Under the pieces are notes generated by a model that ran no database searches, was not told where the DNA came from, and worked only from the letters and a program-made list of their open reading frames with translations. The translations under genes and the position numbers were made by a program. From Fragum whitleyi (Eukaryota; Mollusca; Bivalvia; Cardiida; Cardiidae), in the NCBI GenBank assembly GCA_948146395.1, contig OX411543.1, forward strand, positions 62,175,676 to 62,239,675: a stretch of 64,000 nt of DNA, in the 5' to 3' direction. Positions 1-11,594 of this stretch are shown here, one piece after another (position 1 is the stretch's first letter; every line of letters starts with the position of its first letter).

Positions 1-620
1 CCTCAACTGAAGTATAGCTGAAAAATTACTTACGAAAGCCGGTGTCGAACCCACGCGCACAAGTAATATTTTTATTACTGGTATACAAGTCCAATGCGCT
101 AACAAGAACTTCCCTGACGCAGGTATCAGACATTGTATTTAAACCCAAGAGGCAATGAAGGACAGTGGCGAGAGTGGTCTTCCATAACACACTCCCCTTG
201 AAGAGTCATCATATATTGATGACGATAAGCCTATATAGGCAGTAATGTGCTTCATGTACTTACAAAGTCGATACAATGCCAACATAAATGGCTCAATGGC
301 CTAATTTCGAACCAGCCCCCATCATACAAATAAACTGTCCTCAACTGAAGCATAACTGAAAAATTACTGACGAAAGTCGGTATCGAGCACACGCGGACAT
401 GTAATATTTTAATTACTGGTATGCAAGTCCAATGCGCTAACCACTGAGCCAAAAAGGATTTTCCCTGACGCAGGAGTAGGACACTGTATTTAAACCCAAT
501 AGGCTTTGTAGGACAGTTTTGAGAGTGGTCTTCAATAACTTATACTGGGGTTTGGCCTCAGTCCAAACCATCCCTTTGTACATAGAAACAAAGTTGGAAG
601 AAAGTCTTTCAACAATCATC
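1..620 (-). repeat. Tandem copies of a tRNA-headed SINE
   Basis: Two copies of one repeat lie head to tail. Read on the minus strand, each has a tRNA-like head with a B-box-like GGTTCGA-type motif (plus-strand TCGAACCCA near 47-55; degenerate near 386-392) and an A-box-like stretch ending in 'ccaatgcgctaac' on the plus strand. A shared body follows (CCTGACGCAGG, then GTATTTAAACCCAA). The same body recurs near 6.8 kb and 18.1 kb. The tRNA resemblance is confined to the head and the copies differ by many substitutions, so these are old retroposons and not functional tRNA genes. Confidence 0.65.
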
Positions 621-1683
621 TACCTTTAAAAAGGGGTAGGGCATTTACATTTTGGTACAAATTATCTTCTTGTGGCCACGTGTCAGTCTTTTAGTGAGAT
701 TCATAGAGGTCAAGGAGACTCAGTTTAGCGATATATTGATGTTCCTTTGTTTCCCTATATTTTAACTTTTAATGTTATTAACATTCATACGTTCGTACAA
801 AGTTGACTTGTGAAATAACAATATGCTTTAAAAAAGTTCTCTTTTATATTTACTTTTCAGGTACGAAGTATTCCCAGATGAAAAAGAAAAGGAACGACTA
901 GTTAACTCATAAAGTCATAATTATATCTGTTATCTGTCTTCATTCCTTACCTCTCTCTTTTATGCCAAGACATGGACAAACACATAATCTACCCCATATT
1001 TGCACATAATTTATGAAATATTGTAATACATAGAAAATACTTATTTCAAACAACTTCTTTTCTCGTGATAGGAATGTCGTCTTTTCTCTTTTGCAAGTTA
1101 TACTACAATTTAGCCTACTTGAAAATGTGATGTAAAATGTACAACTGAAAAATCCTAATATTTGATTGACAAACAGACTTGGCTTTATTATGCCGATAAC
1201 TTATTTAATTATCCTGACACCGAGTTGAAAAAACTAACGACACAATTCAAACAGTTACTTAATCAAATATTTCTCTCGAGGTGTTAGGAAGAGACAAAAT
1301 CTTTTATTTGTTTTTAAAAATGTAATTTTTCGATTAAAAATGGGCTGCATGGTAGATGCCCAAAATGATATGATAGCCCACACAGTCCTCATTATAAGGT
1401 CAACAAGGAAATGTTACGAAGAATCACTTTTTCTGTAATCATAGAATCGAAGAAACAAAAGATCGTCTAAGAAAAGATTTTAAAATGTATAATGAATTAG
1501 AAGGCTTTAGAAATTATGCTTCATATTTTTAGATGTGCACCGAGAAGGATGTTTATTTAGTACTAAAACGTAAAAACTAATTTTGAAAAGGAGAATCGTG
1601 TTTTTTCCATTTACTTAAATATCCATTCATATTTCTGATCCTTGTTAACCAATTATCTGTCTAGATGTTCCGTAGTCTATATT

Positions 1684-1768
1684 TCGATGGGTCAGTGCAA
1701 CATTTTTCTTGTAAGTGCCTATAAATAAATATATAGGCACTCACAAGAGTGTTGCACTGACCCATCGA
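1684..1768. repeat. Short palindromic repeat
   Basis: The arms begin with CGATGGGTCAGTGCAAC and end with its reverse complement. The inner part is also complementary (GTGCCTATA / TATAGGCAC). It would fold into a hairpin of about 85 bases and is probably a miniature inverted-repeat element. Similar inner hairpins occur near 50060 and 56640. Confidence 0.75.
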
Positions 1769-2316
1769 TTTATTACTGTAAAGGCAAGTAATTATGATAT
1801 TTTGCAACATGGAATTTTATGATATTTTCTTACCTGAATGCATATCTGTCCCCATTAAAAATGTTTCTAGAATGTTAACATATGTTTGATTTTGGAGCTG
1901 ATTAACTGTCATGAGAAATAACGACAACCCCTACAAAGCTTTATAAAGGCAGAGCATATTGCTTTGAGATCCTCAATCTGTCAATCAGTTTGCTCATCCG
2001 TCCTGCTACCTTTTTTTCTTTTGTTCACGCGTTATTCTTTCCCTCAGCCCAATGGTCATTGATTAACAATCTCCTTACAAACCAAAGTCAAAATTGAAAA
2101 CAGACTCACCGAAAAGGCAAAAGTGATATTCCGCTGATAACTTTATTACTCTTTAGCGCATCTGACACCGATGCGCTCAACGTGAAATTAGGCCTATATA
2201 ACTCACACACTATCCAGTGCTTGACCTTCGCCCGACGTTATCCATCCACCGGCTCACAATTTTAAAGCACGTCTTAAACTTCTGAGCATATAATTGTCAG
2301 GGAAGGGTTTTTTTCA

Positions 2317-2332
2317 GGGGGGGGGGGGGGGG
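2317..2332 (+). repeat. Poly-G run
   Basis: About 16 consecutive G, the longest homopurine G run in the window. Its length may be unreliable because of sequencing error. Confidence 0.85.
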
Positions 2333-3607
2333 CAATGCATTTTGAAAGTTGTTAATAAATCAAACTATGTCTCATGTCGAGATAAGTGTCAACATTCCGT
2401 ATGAAGACAATCGGATTAAAACTGTGGACTCTAGAGTGTTTAGTAGGATTTTCTAAATGAATCTTTATCATGCCACCTTTTCCGTGATGATTGACGGATT
2501 TAAAATGAATACGGAACAGTCCTTGTGATCACCATAGCATTCTTACTTAGTTTGAAGAAAATTGGATAAGAACTAAAGACTGGACTTTAAACGGAAACGA
2601 ACTTCTAAATAGCCACCTTGCATTTGCCACAATTGAACTCATTTCCAATCATTTATTCTATCATGGTACGTCATTTTATGTCTATACAAAGCATGCAGTC
2701 GCATCGTGGTTAAATAGGCACTGGTCAATCGTCGAAAAAAATTCCGAGTGGCTGTTCCATACCGCCCATGTACAAATCTTCATTGATGTTACATAAGGTA
2801 AAGAATGCTAGCAAGGCAACCTGATCCAGAAAAACCCTCAATTTTGTCAATATTACGAAAATATCTAAAGGCTGTCAAATAAGTGTAGGGGTATTATACT
2901 TTGCATGACTCTCAAATTTACTTAGGCGAATTATATTTTATCGATGACGTAGTTCATGACGTAGTTTATAATTATGACGAGTATTGTTTCCACAAGTTTA
3001 CCTTATCCGGATGGATTGGTAGATTAAAAATTGTACATTACTCGACTGAGGAGTGTTTTTAGAGACAGAAACTTTGAATCTAGTCGTAATTGTGATAAAT
3101 AACCAGGATGACATTGAATTGATGTTTGCTTTTAACTTCACAACAACGAATGGGGGAAAATAAAGTGCAGATGGGCGGTCGACAAGAAAATCCATCCCAT
3201 TTGTTTTTTATTCTTGAGGTATGTTAACTTCGTTTGTTAGTTTATTTGATTGTTAAATACTCTTTCTTATTTAGGTAATTGAGCCGTTAGCATTTAGGCT
3301 TTGTCCTACCCCTTACCTATGCACCCACTGAAGTTCACTTGGAGCTGTAAGATAGTGGGATATATGCATATTTTGGTTTGCTAATATTGAAAAAAGCGAA
3401 TTAAGAATAATTATTATATAATTTTGTTCATTTTTCTTATTCAAATTTAGGACCAAATTTAAAAGAACAGAGAGCTTATTATTGCTTACCGTCGCTTACT
3501 TATGTGAAAAAGAATAGCGTGCATACCAAATGAAACTAATCCGCAGTTGTTGTAGACTTGGTATCTTCGCAATTATTTCCCATGGAATAGTGAAAATTTA
3601 GTCATGA

Positions 3608-3785
3608 TAGAATTATAATAACAAATTCTAACCGTTATTTATTGAAACTTTAACCACGATTCTGAGTTCTAAGGCTCAATTAATAATCCACTCGAGCTAA
3701 AGCTCTCGTGGATTTTCTACTCAGCCTTAGAACTCAGAAGCGTGGTTAAATTTCAATAAACAACGGTAAGAATTTGTTATTCTAT
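3608..3785. repeat. Palindromic MITE-like element
   Basis: A near-perfect hairpin with arms of about 80 bases. ATAACAAATTCTAACCG on the left mirrors CGGTAAGAATTTGTTAT on the right, and an inner GAGTTCTAAGGCT mirrors AGCCTTAGAACTC. There is no coding content. Confidence 0.8.
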
Positions 3786-4940
3786 AAATGAAGTACCCTT
3801 TACTTCTATATGAAGGTCGTTCAATTTTCCAAATTCTAATAGAAGAATGGATTCGAAATAGTGTCCTTGGTGTCTGTACTAAAATGTCAACCGAAAAACA
3901 CGCCTTTACGAAAGTCACAAAAGTTGCTCATTTTCGAGAAATTCAAAACTTCCTTCTAATAAATAGATCTACTCTTATATTTATCCAATAAAAGCCAAAT
4001 TTCGATGGTCATTTCGTTTAAGATAATATTTTTTGAAGAACATGATATTGTGATTGTTTTGTTTCTCACACAAGCATAAATGCTTTTATTGCTCCGCCCA
4101 CATATTTTATTTTTGAAATCACGGGGTGCCCTTGAATTCTCTTCAAATTTGTTGCTTTTCACACATTTTTTCCGGACGATTTGAATTGAAGATTCTCCCC
4201 GAATGATTTTTCTGATACAATTCGACTGCCCATTTTTCATCAAAAAACAAGTAAGTAGTCGTTTGGAAGTTTGTTTCAGTGTAGAGCGTTAACATGAAAA
4301 AATCAAAGAACAGACGGACAGACTCGGCTAAAGGTGATGTCGGAATTTCCTCACTTATATCATATTTTATTATATCCATCAAAATATTTTTTCGGGTGGT
4401 ACATTTAGGAGTCATCTTACCGGAATGAACTACGATATATATATTAGGAAATCCCGACCCCTCATCTCTTTTTTTTCTTTTTTTTCAAAAACCAAATGTT
4501 GTTGTTGTTTTGATTTTTTCAAGAAAGCACAAGCTTCTTAAAACTGCAACAACACGAAGAAGTATGTCAGATAAAGTCCTCCAACCTGAAAAATTAAAAA
4601 GGCGTGACAACATAAAATAGATAATGATTAATTAAAAACAGCAAGATATATAGGATAATTGTTTTCTAGGAGTAAAATGGATTTATCATTTATTAAGTGA
4701 ACAATAAAAGCTATATTTTCACGAGTGGCTGAACCAAGATTGATAATATTCCATTTGTTCTTCACTAATTGAAATTTTGGTCGATTGTACTCGAAAAATG
4801 AATATTTATTCTTTTCCTTTAATGCAAAAATTGGGCAAAATGTGAAATTTTGGAACGGGTCATTATACTCGTGATTGATATACGTCATAAAGCCGTTTGT
4901 TTGACTCCGCTAAAATGGTAAAAAGTAATGGTAAACGAAA

Positions 4941-5077
4941 GCAGCCCTGTGATCGGGATGTTAAAACGTTTCGCGAGCGCTTTGAGATGACACCCCGCTT
5001 TGCACGTGCACATGCGTGCAAAGCGGGCTATCATTTCGAAAACGCTTCGCTAACGTTTTCATCCTGAACGAAGGACA
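4941..5077. repeat. Palindromic MITE, CCTGCGTTCAGGATG family
   Basis: A hairpin whose arms carry AAACG(T)TTCGCGAGCGC-like sequence and a core with CCCCGCTTTGCACG facing CGTGCAAAGCGGG. Related palindromes occur at 18859-18993, 32371-32469, 37101-37233, 52540-52618 and 57578-57713, all bounded by versions of CCTGCGTTCAGGATGA. It seems to interrupt an older repeat with a 'ccgttatttctcga' end at about 5130. Confidence 0.75.
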
Positions 5078-5675
5078 AAAATTTCAGTGGTTTTCCGGTT
5101 CGGAATTTATTAAATAAAAATGTACCGTTATTTCTCGAAAATCCACCGAATGGCAATTTAGAAATCAAATCTTTCTACCTATTCAATGTGACATCACATG
5201 AAATATTTTCGACCTACTTTTATCCCTACCTTGAATGTTAAAGATCTTCTTAAAACCTAATATTTTGATAACCAAGATTTGCTTCCGCACTTCTTACACC
5301 AAATTTATTTGCAATTAGAATAGGCAGCGAAACTTTTCAACAATGAATTTCGTACGTTTCAATATGTGATCCTTTGGTGTAAAACCAATGTAACGCTTGA
5401 ATGTAAGCATCCAATAAATATCAACAGTTGACTTCTTTAAAAAGAAACATCCTTAGAATCTTTATAAAATAACTATATAGCTTATTTTTTTGCCTATATC
5501 GCTTTAGATAAAGCTTGTCTGGTAGCAATATTAATGGATAAAAATAAAGATTATTAAAAAAATAATAGTAATAATCTTTTTATTTATAGTCGGGGGTTTG
5601 TACGAGGTACAGTTAACAATAAACATAAGCTATGTATAGCTTTTAAGATGTTATCAATATTGCGTGAGAAATTTG

Positions 5676-5868
5676 AGAGGCATTGGAATCCTTTTTTTGT
5701 GCGTGTGTGGAAGGGTTTTCATCCACTGCTACCCATTTACAGCTGGGTGGACTGATGCAGTGACTATTAAGTTTCTTACCCAAGGAAAATACCTCGCTGT
5801 CACCAGGACTCGAATCCCTGACCTTCGGATCAGAAGACCGACGCTCTAACCACTGAGCTATCGAGGCA
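5676..5868 (-). repeat. tRNA-derived SINE fragment (tRNA-Arg-like head)
   Basis: Read on the minus strand from 5868, it starts as a tRNA: TGCCTCGATAGCTCAGTGG with a D-arm, an anticodon-like loop CTTCTGA, and a B-box-like GGGATTCGAGTCC. The 5' TGCCTCG could pair with CGAGGTA downstream. An extra stretch separates T-arm and acceptor, and the homology runs on into a non-tRNA body, which fits a SINE better than a functional tRNA. Confidence 0.6.
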
Positions 5869-6061
5869 GTCTCGATTTGCCTTTAAAGAACAGTTCCTAA
5901 ACAGATTGGTAGGAGACCCGAGTGCGATTACACAACAATAAGCCGTCCCGTTCATACAAATAGATTAGATCAGACATGTCATGATCAGAAAATCACCTAG
6001 GATCCAACAGGGAGATCATATACAAGGTCAGGAGACAATATTTAAATTCTAGTTATCGTCA

Positions 6062-6122
6062 GTTTTCTACCAAAACCTCGTAACTACAGCTTTAAACAAG
6101 CTGTAGTTACGAGATTTTAGAA
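6062..6122. repeat. Short hairpin (CTCGTAACTACAGCTT)
   Basis: CTCGTAACTACAGCTT and AAGCTGTAGTTACGAG face each other across a small loop. This hairpin resembles the central palindrome of the ~390 bp repeat at 26722-27112 and its relatives, so it is probably a fragment of that family. Confidence 0.7.
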
Positions 6123-6796
6123 GAACATCGACGTTATGTTCAACAAGGTTCGTGCATTCTGCTTGGCTGCTCAATAGAAAGAATTTTGATTACGAAGCTT
6201 CTTTGTAAGCTTCCATGCAAAGTAGTTCCCTAAACAATGTATTTGAGGGTAAATCTAACTTCTCTGCTTCATGAAATTAAATTATAAGATACGAAGAGAT
6301 TATCTTTAAATTGTTTGGAAGAATGAAACTAAAACCTAATCACACATACAGTATGAGATGGTTTTTAGTTTCATACCTCAATGAAATTAGTAAATACTCA
6401 CTCCATCTCTTGAATGAATAGTCATGTTGCTTCATCGAACAATTACTGCTGGTACAGGTTGAATGAAGCGATATAGAGAGTTATCTTTTAATTTCATTGA
6501 GGTCTGAAACTTAAAGCCTAATCACATAGTATGAATACCATAAAGTCAAACTGGAAGAATTTCACATTTTTCTTGCGGGACTACTTTTTGTGAAGGCGTG
6601 AAAAAGCTGCGTTTTCTTAATTGTTTCATTGAGGAATAAAACCATTTTTCAGCCAATAAGAATGCCCGAAACATGATGGACAGAACTAAAATTAAAATAG
6701 AAAGTTGTTGCTAGGTCTTTAGAAAGTGAGTATAACGTGAGAAATAAATCTGGCTATGGTCTTGAAGGGTCATCGAAAGGCACAAACTTACGAATT

Positions 6797-7025
6797 TCAA
6801 CATGTTAAGTACGAACTATCCATTGCCGAAGCATAGCTGTAAAATATCCGACGTAAGCCGGTGTCGAGCCCATGCGGACAACAATATTCAAATGCTTGGT
6901 TTACAGGTCCAATGCGCTTACCACGGAGCCAAAGAAGATCTTCTCTGACGCAGGTGTAAGACATTGTATTTAAACCAACGAAGCTATGCCGGACAGTGGT
7001 GAGAGTGGTCTCCGGTAACAAACAA
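6797..7025 (-). repeat. tRNA-headed SINE copy
   Basis: Same family as the copies at 1-620: GCCGGTGTCGAGCCCA, then CCAATGCGCTTACCA, then CTGACGCAGGTGTAAGAC and GTATTTAAACC on the plus strand. It lies beyond the 3' side of the receptor gene. Confidence 0.65.
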
Positions 7026-7494
7026 ACTAGATATATCATACTCTGGCATGCTGGAAGGAATTTGAGGTAATTGAGAAAAGCATTCTGGTCAAATGCAAGC
7101 AGATGCTTTGCAAGGATAATGACGAAGAATAAGTGTTTTGCTACAATCGAGCACTTCATGTAGACATGCTAATCATGCCGGTATAACCCGTTAAGTATTT
7201 ATCAAGTAAAAAGTCTGATGAGATATACAGAAATGGCGAAACTTTTTTAAAAAAAAATATTCATAGGCAAAGCTGGTACATAATCAAAGTTTCATAACTG
7301 AGAAACATCGGCCCTTTCTTTTATAATTTATTGTTTAAACATTTTTTTCAAATGTCTATTGAAGAATCTTAACAGAAAAGAAAATAATTATCGCCCAGAC
7401 TAGGTCTATCTTTGTCAGGAAAAAAAGGAATTTGAAAAACAAAACAAAAACCTAGTAGCTAACCATCGATAAGCATCAGTTTTTTGCATACCAA

Positions 7495-7683
7495 TTAAGC
7501 ATTCTGCTGATCCAAAGATAGTCTGTTAAAGCGATTTGAATGTAAATCTAGCAAACGGCAAACTAAAACGTACCGACCGCAATCAGGGTATACCGTGGAA
7601 GGTACGAACATTAATGACATTGCGACAGGGAGAACAATAACCGTTGACACTTGATTGAAAATCATCGACAGACGTCTCATGTC
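7495..7683 (-). CDS. Possible last exon of the GR-like receptor
   Basis: After CACTCAG a phase-0 frame runs 62 codons to a stop and includes a hydrophobic stretch, STVIVLPVAMSLMFV, where TM7 should end. The acceptor has a poor pyrimidine tract and the canonical TY.....QF motif is absent, so this is only a candidate. A true last exon could lie further to the left. Confidence 0.2.
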   Translation of the reverse strand, partial: DMRRLSMIFNQVSTVIVLPVAMSLMFVPSTVYPDCGRYVLVCRLLDLHSNRFNRLSLDQQNA

Positions 7684-7914
7684 CTGAGTGCCTATATCTT
7701 TGTCCGAAAATGTTAGATCGGTATTTTGAGAAAATATATATATACACATAGATTGCTTTAAAATACACTCTGCCCTTTAGGACACAAGTTTTAAACAAAA
7801 AAAAAAAAAATATGCATAAAATATAGTCGATGTTATGCAACAATCACGTTACGAGGATTGGGTAGAAAAATCGTCGAGAATATTATACAATGTTGCAAAA
7901 CGGGTAAAACTTAC

Positions 7915-8004
7915 CGTAAGAAATAGTTCCTTTGTCACCGTCACAAACGTCATGACGGTAAAGCCAGTTGCTCGTCCGTTGAGTTTTGATGTGAAAAGAT
8001 GTAG
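7915..8004 (-). CDS. GR-like receptor, exon 3 (30 codons, start of TM7)
   Basis: Acceptor TATCTTATACAG, donor CTTACG|GTAAGT; 90 bp, phase 0 at both ends. It encodes LHLFTSKLNG, then the hydrophobic GFTVMTFVTVTKELFLT, where the Gly-Phe and the following helix match the family's TM7 entry. It is distinct from the other exons and has no stop in this frame. Confidence 0.75.
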
Positions 8005-11000
8005 CTGTATAAGATACAAGTTGAAATATTGTCAACGCTTGAGATCAACCAAGAACAACATAGTTATATGTTAAGCTCCAAAGTACAAACTGTATATATA
8101 TTGATCGGAAGAAAATCAATGATTTGACAAATAGAGAGAAAGAAAGAGTTCAAATTGAAAATATGCCAGAATAATTACCGTAAAGTGTCTGAACTGATTG
8201 GCAATGCCACTGCTGAATTAACTTTGTCATGTTGTTGTTGTTGTTGTTTTTGTTGTTATTTGGATTTTTTTGTTTGATTTATTTGGGGTTTTTTGGGGGT
8301 TTTTTTATGCGACGCAAAACCATTAAAAGAGTTTGATTATTAAGAATACATAAAAGTAAAGTCATATTGTTGTTCCGGTTACTATTCTCATTTTAACGAA
8401 CGAAACCGGCTTTTTTTCAAAACTTTCGACTTCCTTAAAATCCACAATAATTGCCGAGATTTATCTTTGAAATGCGGGCATTAAATTACACACAATAAAA
8501 TGGGTTTGAAGCTCGTTCATTTGACGCCATGACGTCATTTTGGGGGGCAATCTTTTTTCGACCCGCTAAATTCAGTGTTTGTAAATATTATCTTTACTTA
8601 TGGACCGATTTTTACGGAAAAAAATCTTTATTTTCAAACTTTTTGCACCGTGATTATTTTCTGGATCTAGAATGACCAATTTACATTCCAGTGAAAAAGT
8701 TTTTGAAATGCGACTTCTGGTGACCTATTCTGGATCAAATCTCTTTTTCAATAATTCATTTTACAGATTTTCCGGGTGGTCCCTTTTCTAAAAATTTTGT
8801 TCGATGACATATGTTGATTTTTTTTATACATTGTAATGAAATAGGTATGCTTAACATTTATAAAACAAAAATTATATGTCTTTGGATTAGATTCTTCGTT
8901 AAATTTGATTTTTTGGAGTTGTTGCATCATTTTTCGTCGAAGTTGGCGTCGCCCCAAAACCATCGTTATTATGCTTATTTGACGCAAATCTTAGTGCAAT
9001 AATGTATTCTAGAATACTTCAAATTGAGGTTTATTTTAAACTATAGACTACATAAGCATAAAATTTCAATGTGGTTTTAAGAAAAGTAAAAATCACTTAA
9101 TTCTTTATCAGATTAAAAAGACAGTTTTACTGAACATTTGACGCGACGTTGGAAGTATGCTTTGATTTGCGATATACTAATTTGGTCCCCGAAAGAGGGG
9201 TCGGGCCCGTTATGACGTCATGTCGCCAACACTGCGTTATTATATCCTTTTAATGGCCGACATATGAAAGCGGGTATTTTTAGATTTAGTTTTCCGATAT
9301 TGGGCAATATTTGCAGATATTTGGAAATTTGAACTGAAAATGAGCCGCTAATTTTCAGCAGTTACCTTAATTAGAGCTTATCAAATGTTTACCTGCCCGA
9401 GTTCCTCTAATGTTATGCCCTGCATGCCTACTTCATAGATATCATCTAATGGTGAGTGTGCCTGAAATAAAGGATGCTAAAGGAAAAAATTTAGTCTACA
9501 TTTCGGTACCAAGCAAGATAGCCTTTATAAGGGGTGAATGTGTCGAAAATTGTAGACATGCATTTACGCCTTACACCCCTTTTTATTGATTTCACTTTTA
9601 TAGTGAACGAGTAGAACATTTCTGACATTAAAAGATACATTCTAACGTAGTGCATATCCACGTCATGGTTGCCACTTCATAGTGAATGCATCCAATATAA
9701 AGGATATGAAAAGAATTTCCTTTTATGCCAAGTAGGCCAATTTTTGTGATATAGTTATGACGAATGCATCTGAAATAAAGGACCATGATAATTCTATTCG
9801 TTTTTTACGTGGAAGATACATTGTACCTATATGATATGAATCTACAAAAATATTTCTACCTTGCTTGTTCATCAATATATCTTAAACATATCTACTTTTC
9901 AATTCTATCTTTTACGCTATAACTAAAAATTAAGATAGTTAAATATTAAGTACCCACCACTGTGTTTACTGTTGCCCCCGATAGCGTTGCCATGGTAACG
10001 AACAATATATTAGTTACGAGCCAGAATATCAGGACAGTGGTGTTCATCGTGCTAGTCTCCGTCTTTAACATATGATATAAGATAAAACACGCCAACGGGA
10101 TATTCGTGAAGGACATGTTGGCGAACAGGTACTGGAAATCTTTATCCATCAAGTCTAAACATTTTGAGATATTCAGATGTAGCATTCGCTGTCTAAATAG
10201 ACGTTTAGGGTAGGTTTTTGATTCTCGACCAATTTCTACGGTGTTTCTCAGAGCTATGGAGCAGACCTTGAAAGCAGATTGTACGATCAAACATAAAGCC
10301 ATCAGATACATGACCGGCACTATCCAGGCAACAGTCTCAAATGCTGTAAACACACAGACAAATAGCTTGGTGTATTGGTTGACAGGTAGAGGAGCTATCA
10401 ACGTGTTAGCCATTGCATCACTGAAGTTTGAATCTTTCTTAAATAAAATAACTGGTATCAGACATATGTTCAGGGCAATAGCAGCCCACCCGGCCATGAC
10501 TATTACAGAAACGATGTTTTTAATTCTTTTCGTGTCGAGTTTAACATCTAGACAGTCCATTAATGGCAAAACGTCAGAGTCCCATTTCTTGCAGGCCAGT
10601 TCTTGGTATCCTAAACTAGGGCGACTAGCTTTCAACATAATAAACACATTAGCTGTTATTTGTAGTGACCATGTAGCCACTATTATTCTGAAAGTAAAAT
10701 TCTCTGAAGCATCCGCACCCACGAAGAATGCCGACACTGAGCGTACGAAGTATCCACAAAATAGAATAATTACAACACAACAGTACACCGAATGTACAAT
10801 ACCAAATATAGTCTTAGGCTTGTTTTGGCGCTGACCATCGACATGTTTATTTCCATGCATATTATCAAAATGGTAAATTCCAAAAAATGCCATTGTAACT
10901 CCAAGTACCTTCATTATATTTGTAAGCGTTTGTATCTCTTTTTCGTGACCAGTAGAATGTTTAACATTCAGCGATTTCATTCTGCTGTCGGTAAATGTAT

Positions 11001-11115
11001 CAGCCTTTTTGAATTTCATCTCGCTACATTCATTCATTCTAACACCTTGATCTGGGACACAGTAATTGTTATCTTCTGTCAATAAAGAACAATCTGCAAC
11101 TCTATTACCTCTCAT
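7915..11115 (-). CDS. Gustatory-receptor-like seven-TM receptor (gene span, last exon unresolved)
   Basis: A putative ligand-gated channel or chemoreceptor of the Gr/GRL family in the plasma membrane. Exons: 9958-11115, 9393-9461 and 7915-8004, giving 439 residues before a missing last exon. The first exon encodes an N-terminal segment (about 60-83), TM1 (103-125), TM2 (142-162), TM3 (200-225), TM4 (250-282), a long intracellular loop with a helix typical of the family (about 303-330), TM5 (331-350) and TM6 (358-380). Exons 2 and 3 carry the conserved C-terminal part: a short loop starting AHSPLDDIY, then GFTVMTFVTVTKELFLT entering TM7. All three donors leave phase 0, as in Gr genes. The residues matching the family's TYhhhhhQF end are not found with confidence. 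The receptor class is a strong inference; the ligand is unknown. Confidence 0.78.
8229..9390. other. Intron of the GR-like gene
   Basis: Between exons 2 and 3. It holds a short (TTG)n tract at 8231-8251 and AT-rich sequence. No further open frame with splice sites was recognised. Confidence 0.5.
9393..9461 (-). CDS. GR-like receptor, exon 2 (23 codons)
   Basis: The acceptor is a good pyrimidine tract, CATCCTTTATTTCAG, and the donor is GGGCAG|GTAAAC. Exactly 69 bp, open, phase 0 at both ends, beginning AHSPLDDIYE. This is the short intracellular segment between TM6 and TM7; an 'AH.PL' start is common at this point in Gr proteins. Confidence 0.75.
9958..11115 (-). CDS. GR-like receptor, exon 1 (TM1-TM6)
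   Basis: 386 codons open from ATG at 11115. The frame runs on to a stop at 9946-9948, but the last codons are intronic: the preferred donor is GTG|GTGGGT at 9957, which leaves phase 0 and fits exon 2. An alternative donor (GTACTT at 9953) leaves phase 1 and does not fit. The codon just upstream of the ATG is TTG, so the start is at 11115. The protein is intact, with six clear hydrophobic segments and a Cys/Asn/Asp-rich hydrophilic N-terminus of about 60 residues. Confidence 0.85.
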
Positions 11116-11353
11116 CAATATGGTTTGTTTACCTAGCGATGTTATGGATCTTTTAATAAAGCAACGTTGTTTTATAATATTTTGGATTACGAAAAGCTCG
11201 TGTTTATCTAGTCAGGAATGTTTCTATAACGGTGTTTTTTTCTATTTACCTCTATTCAGTCAATTTCAAAAAGAATATACATGTGTTTACACCGATTTGA
11301 AATATTTTCTACATGTTCTTCGAAAAGATGAAATAACTCCGTTGAATATTTTA

Positions 11354-11594
11354 TGAGTCTGTGCGTAACATTCCCAACATATTTTACATGTTGGTGGTGT
11401 GAAGACTCTGACCAACCTGTGCATGTGCACAGTCTGGTCAGAGTCAGCGCTACGCCCTGAATAGATAGCTAAGGACCTCGTGTCTCGGATCACGATCGGA
11501 GATTGTTTTAAATACAGCGTGTGGTTGTAAAAACCTCTCAATATCTATAAGTCACACACTCATGGAATTGTTGGAAATGTCACGCAAAGGCTCA
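11354..11594. repeat. MITE, CCTGTGCGTGACATTTCC family
   Basis: About 240 bp with terminal inverted repeats (TGAGTCTGTGCGTAACATT / AATGTCACGCAAAGGCTCA are imperfect mirror images) and an inner hairpin GACTCTGACCA / TGGTCAGAGTC. Other copies: 25797-26033, 36427-36667 and 39751-39980. It lies just upstream of the GR-like gene start. Confidence 0.75.

Larger units (their letters stand above)
621..3600. other. Intergenic AT-rich stretch
   Basis: No supported gene. It holds a small palindrome at 1684-1768 and a run of about 16 G at 2317-2332. The remaining open frames are short and have no recognisable domain. Confidence 0.6.

Noticed and set aside
4143..4415. 90-codon minus-strand frame
   Set aside because: Hydrophilic/aromatic mix without a domain, overlapping other frames, and no convincing splice sites.
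7561..7620. Phase-0 reading after the acceptor-like TTTAACAG near 7530 (TIFGSAECLIG...)
   Set aside because: Not hydrophobic enough to complete TM7 and it soon becomes low complexity.
10241..10834. 197-codon plus-strand open frame
   Set aside because: It is antisense to the GR-like exon 1, has no splice or domain support, and its composition is that of a shadow frame.
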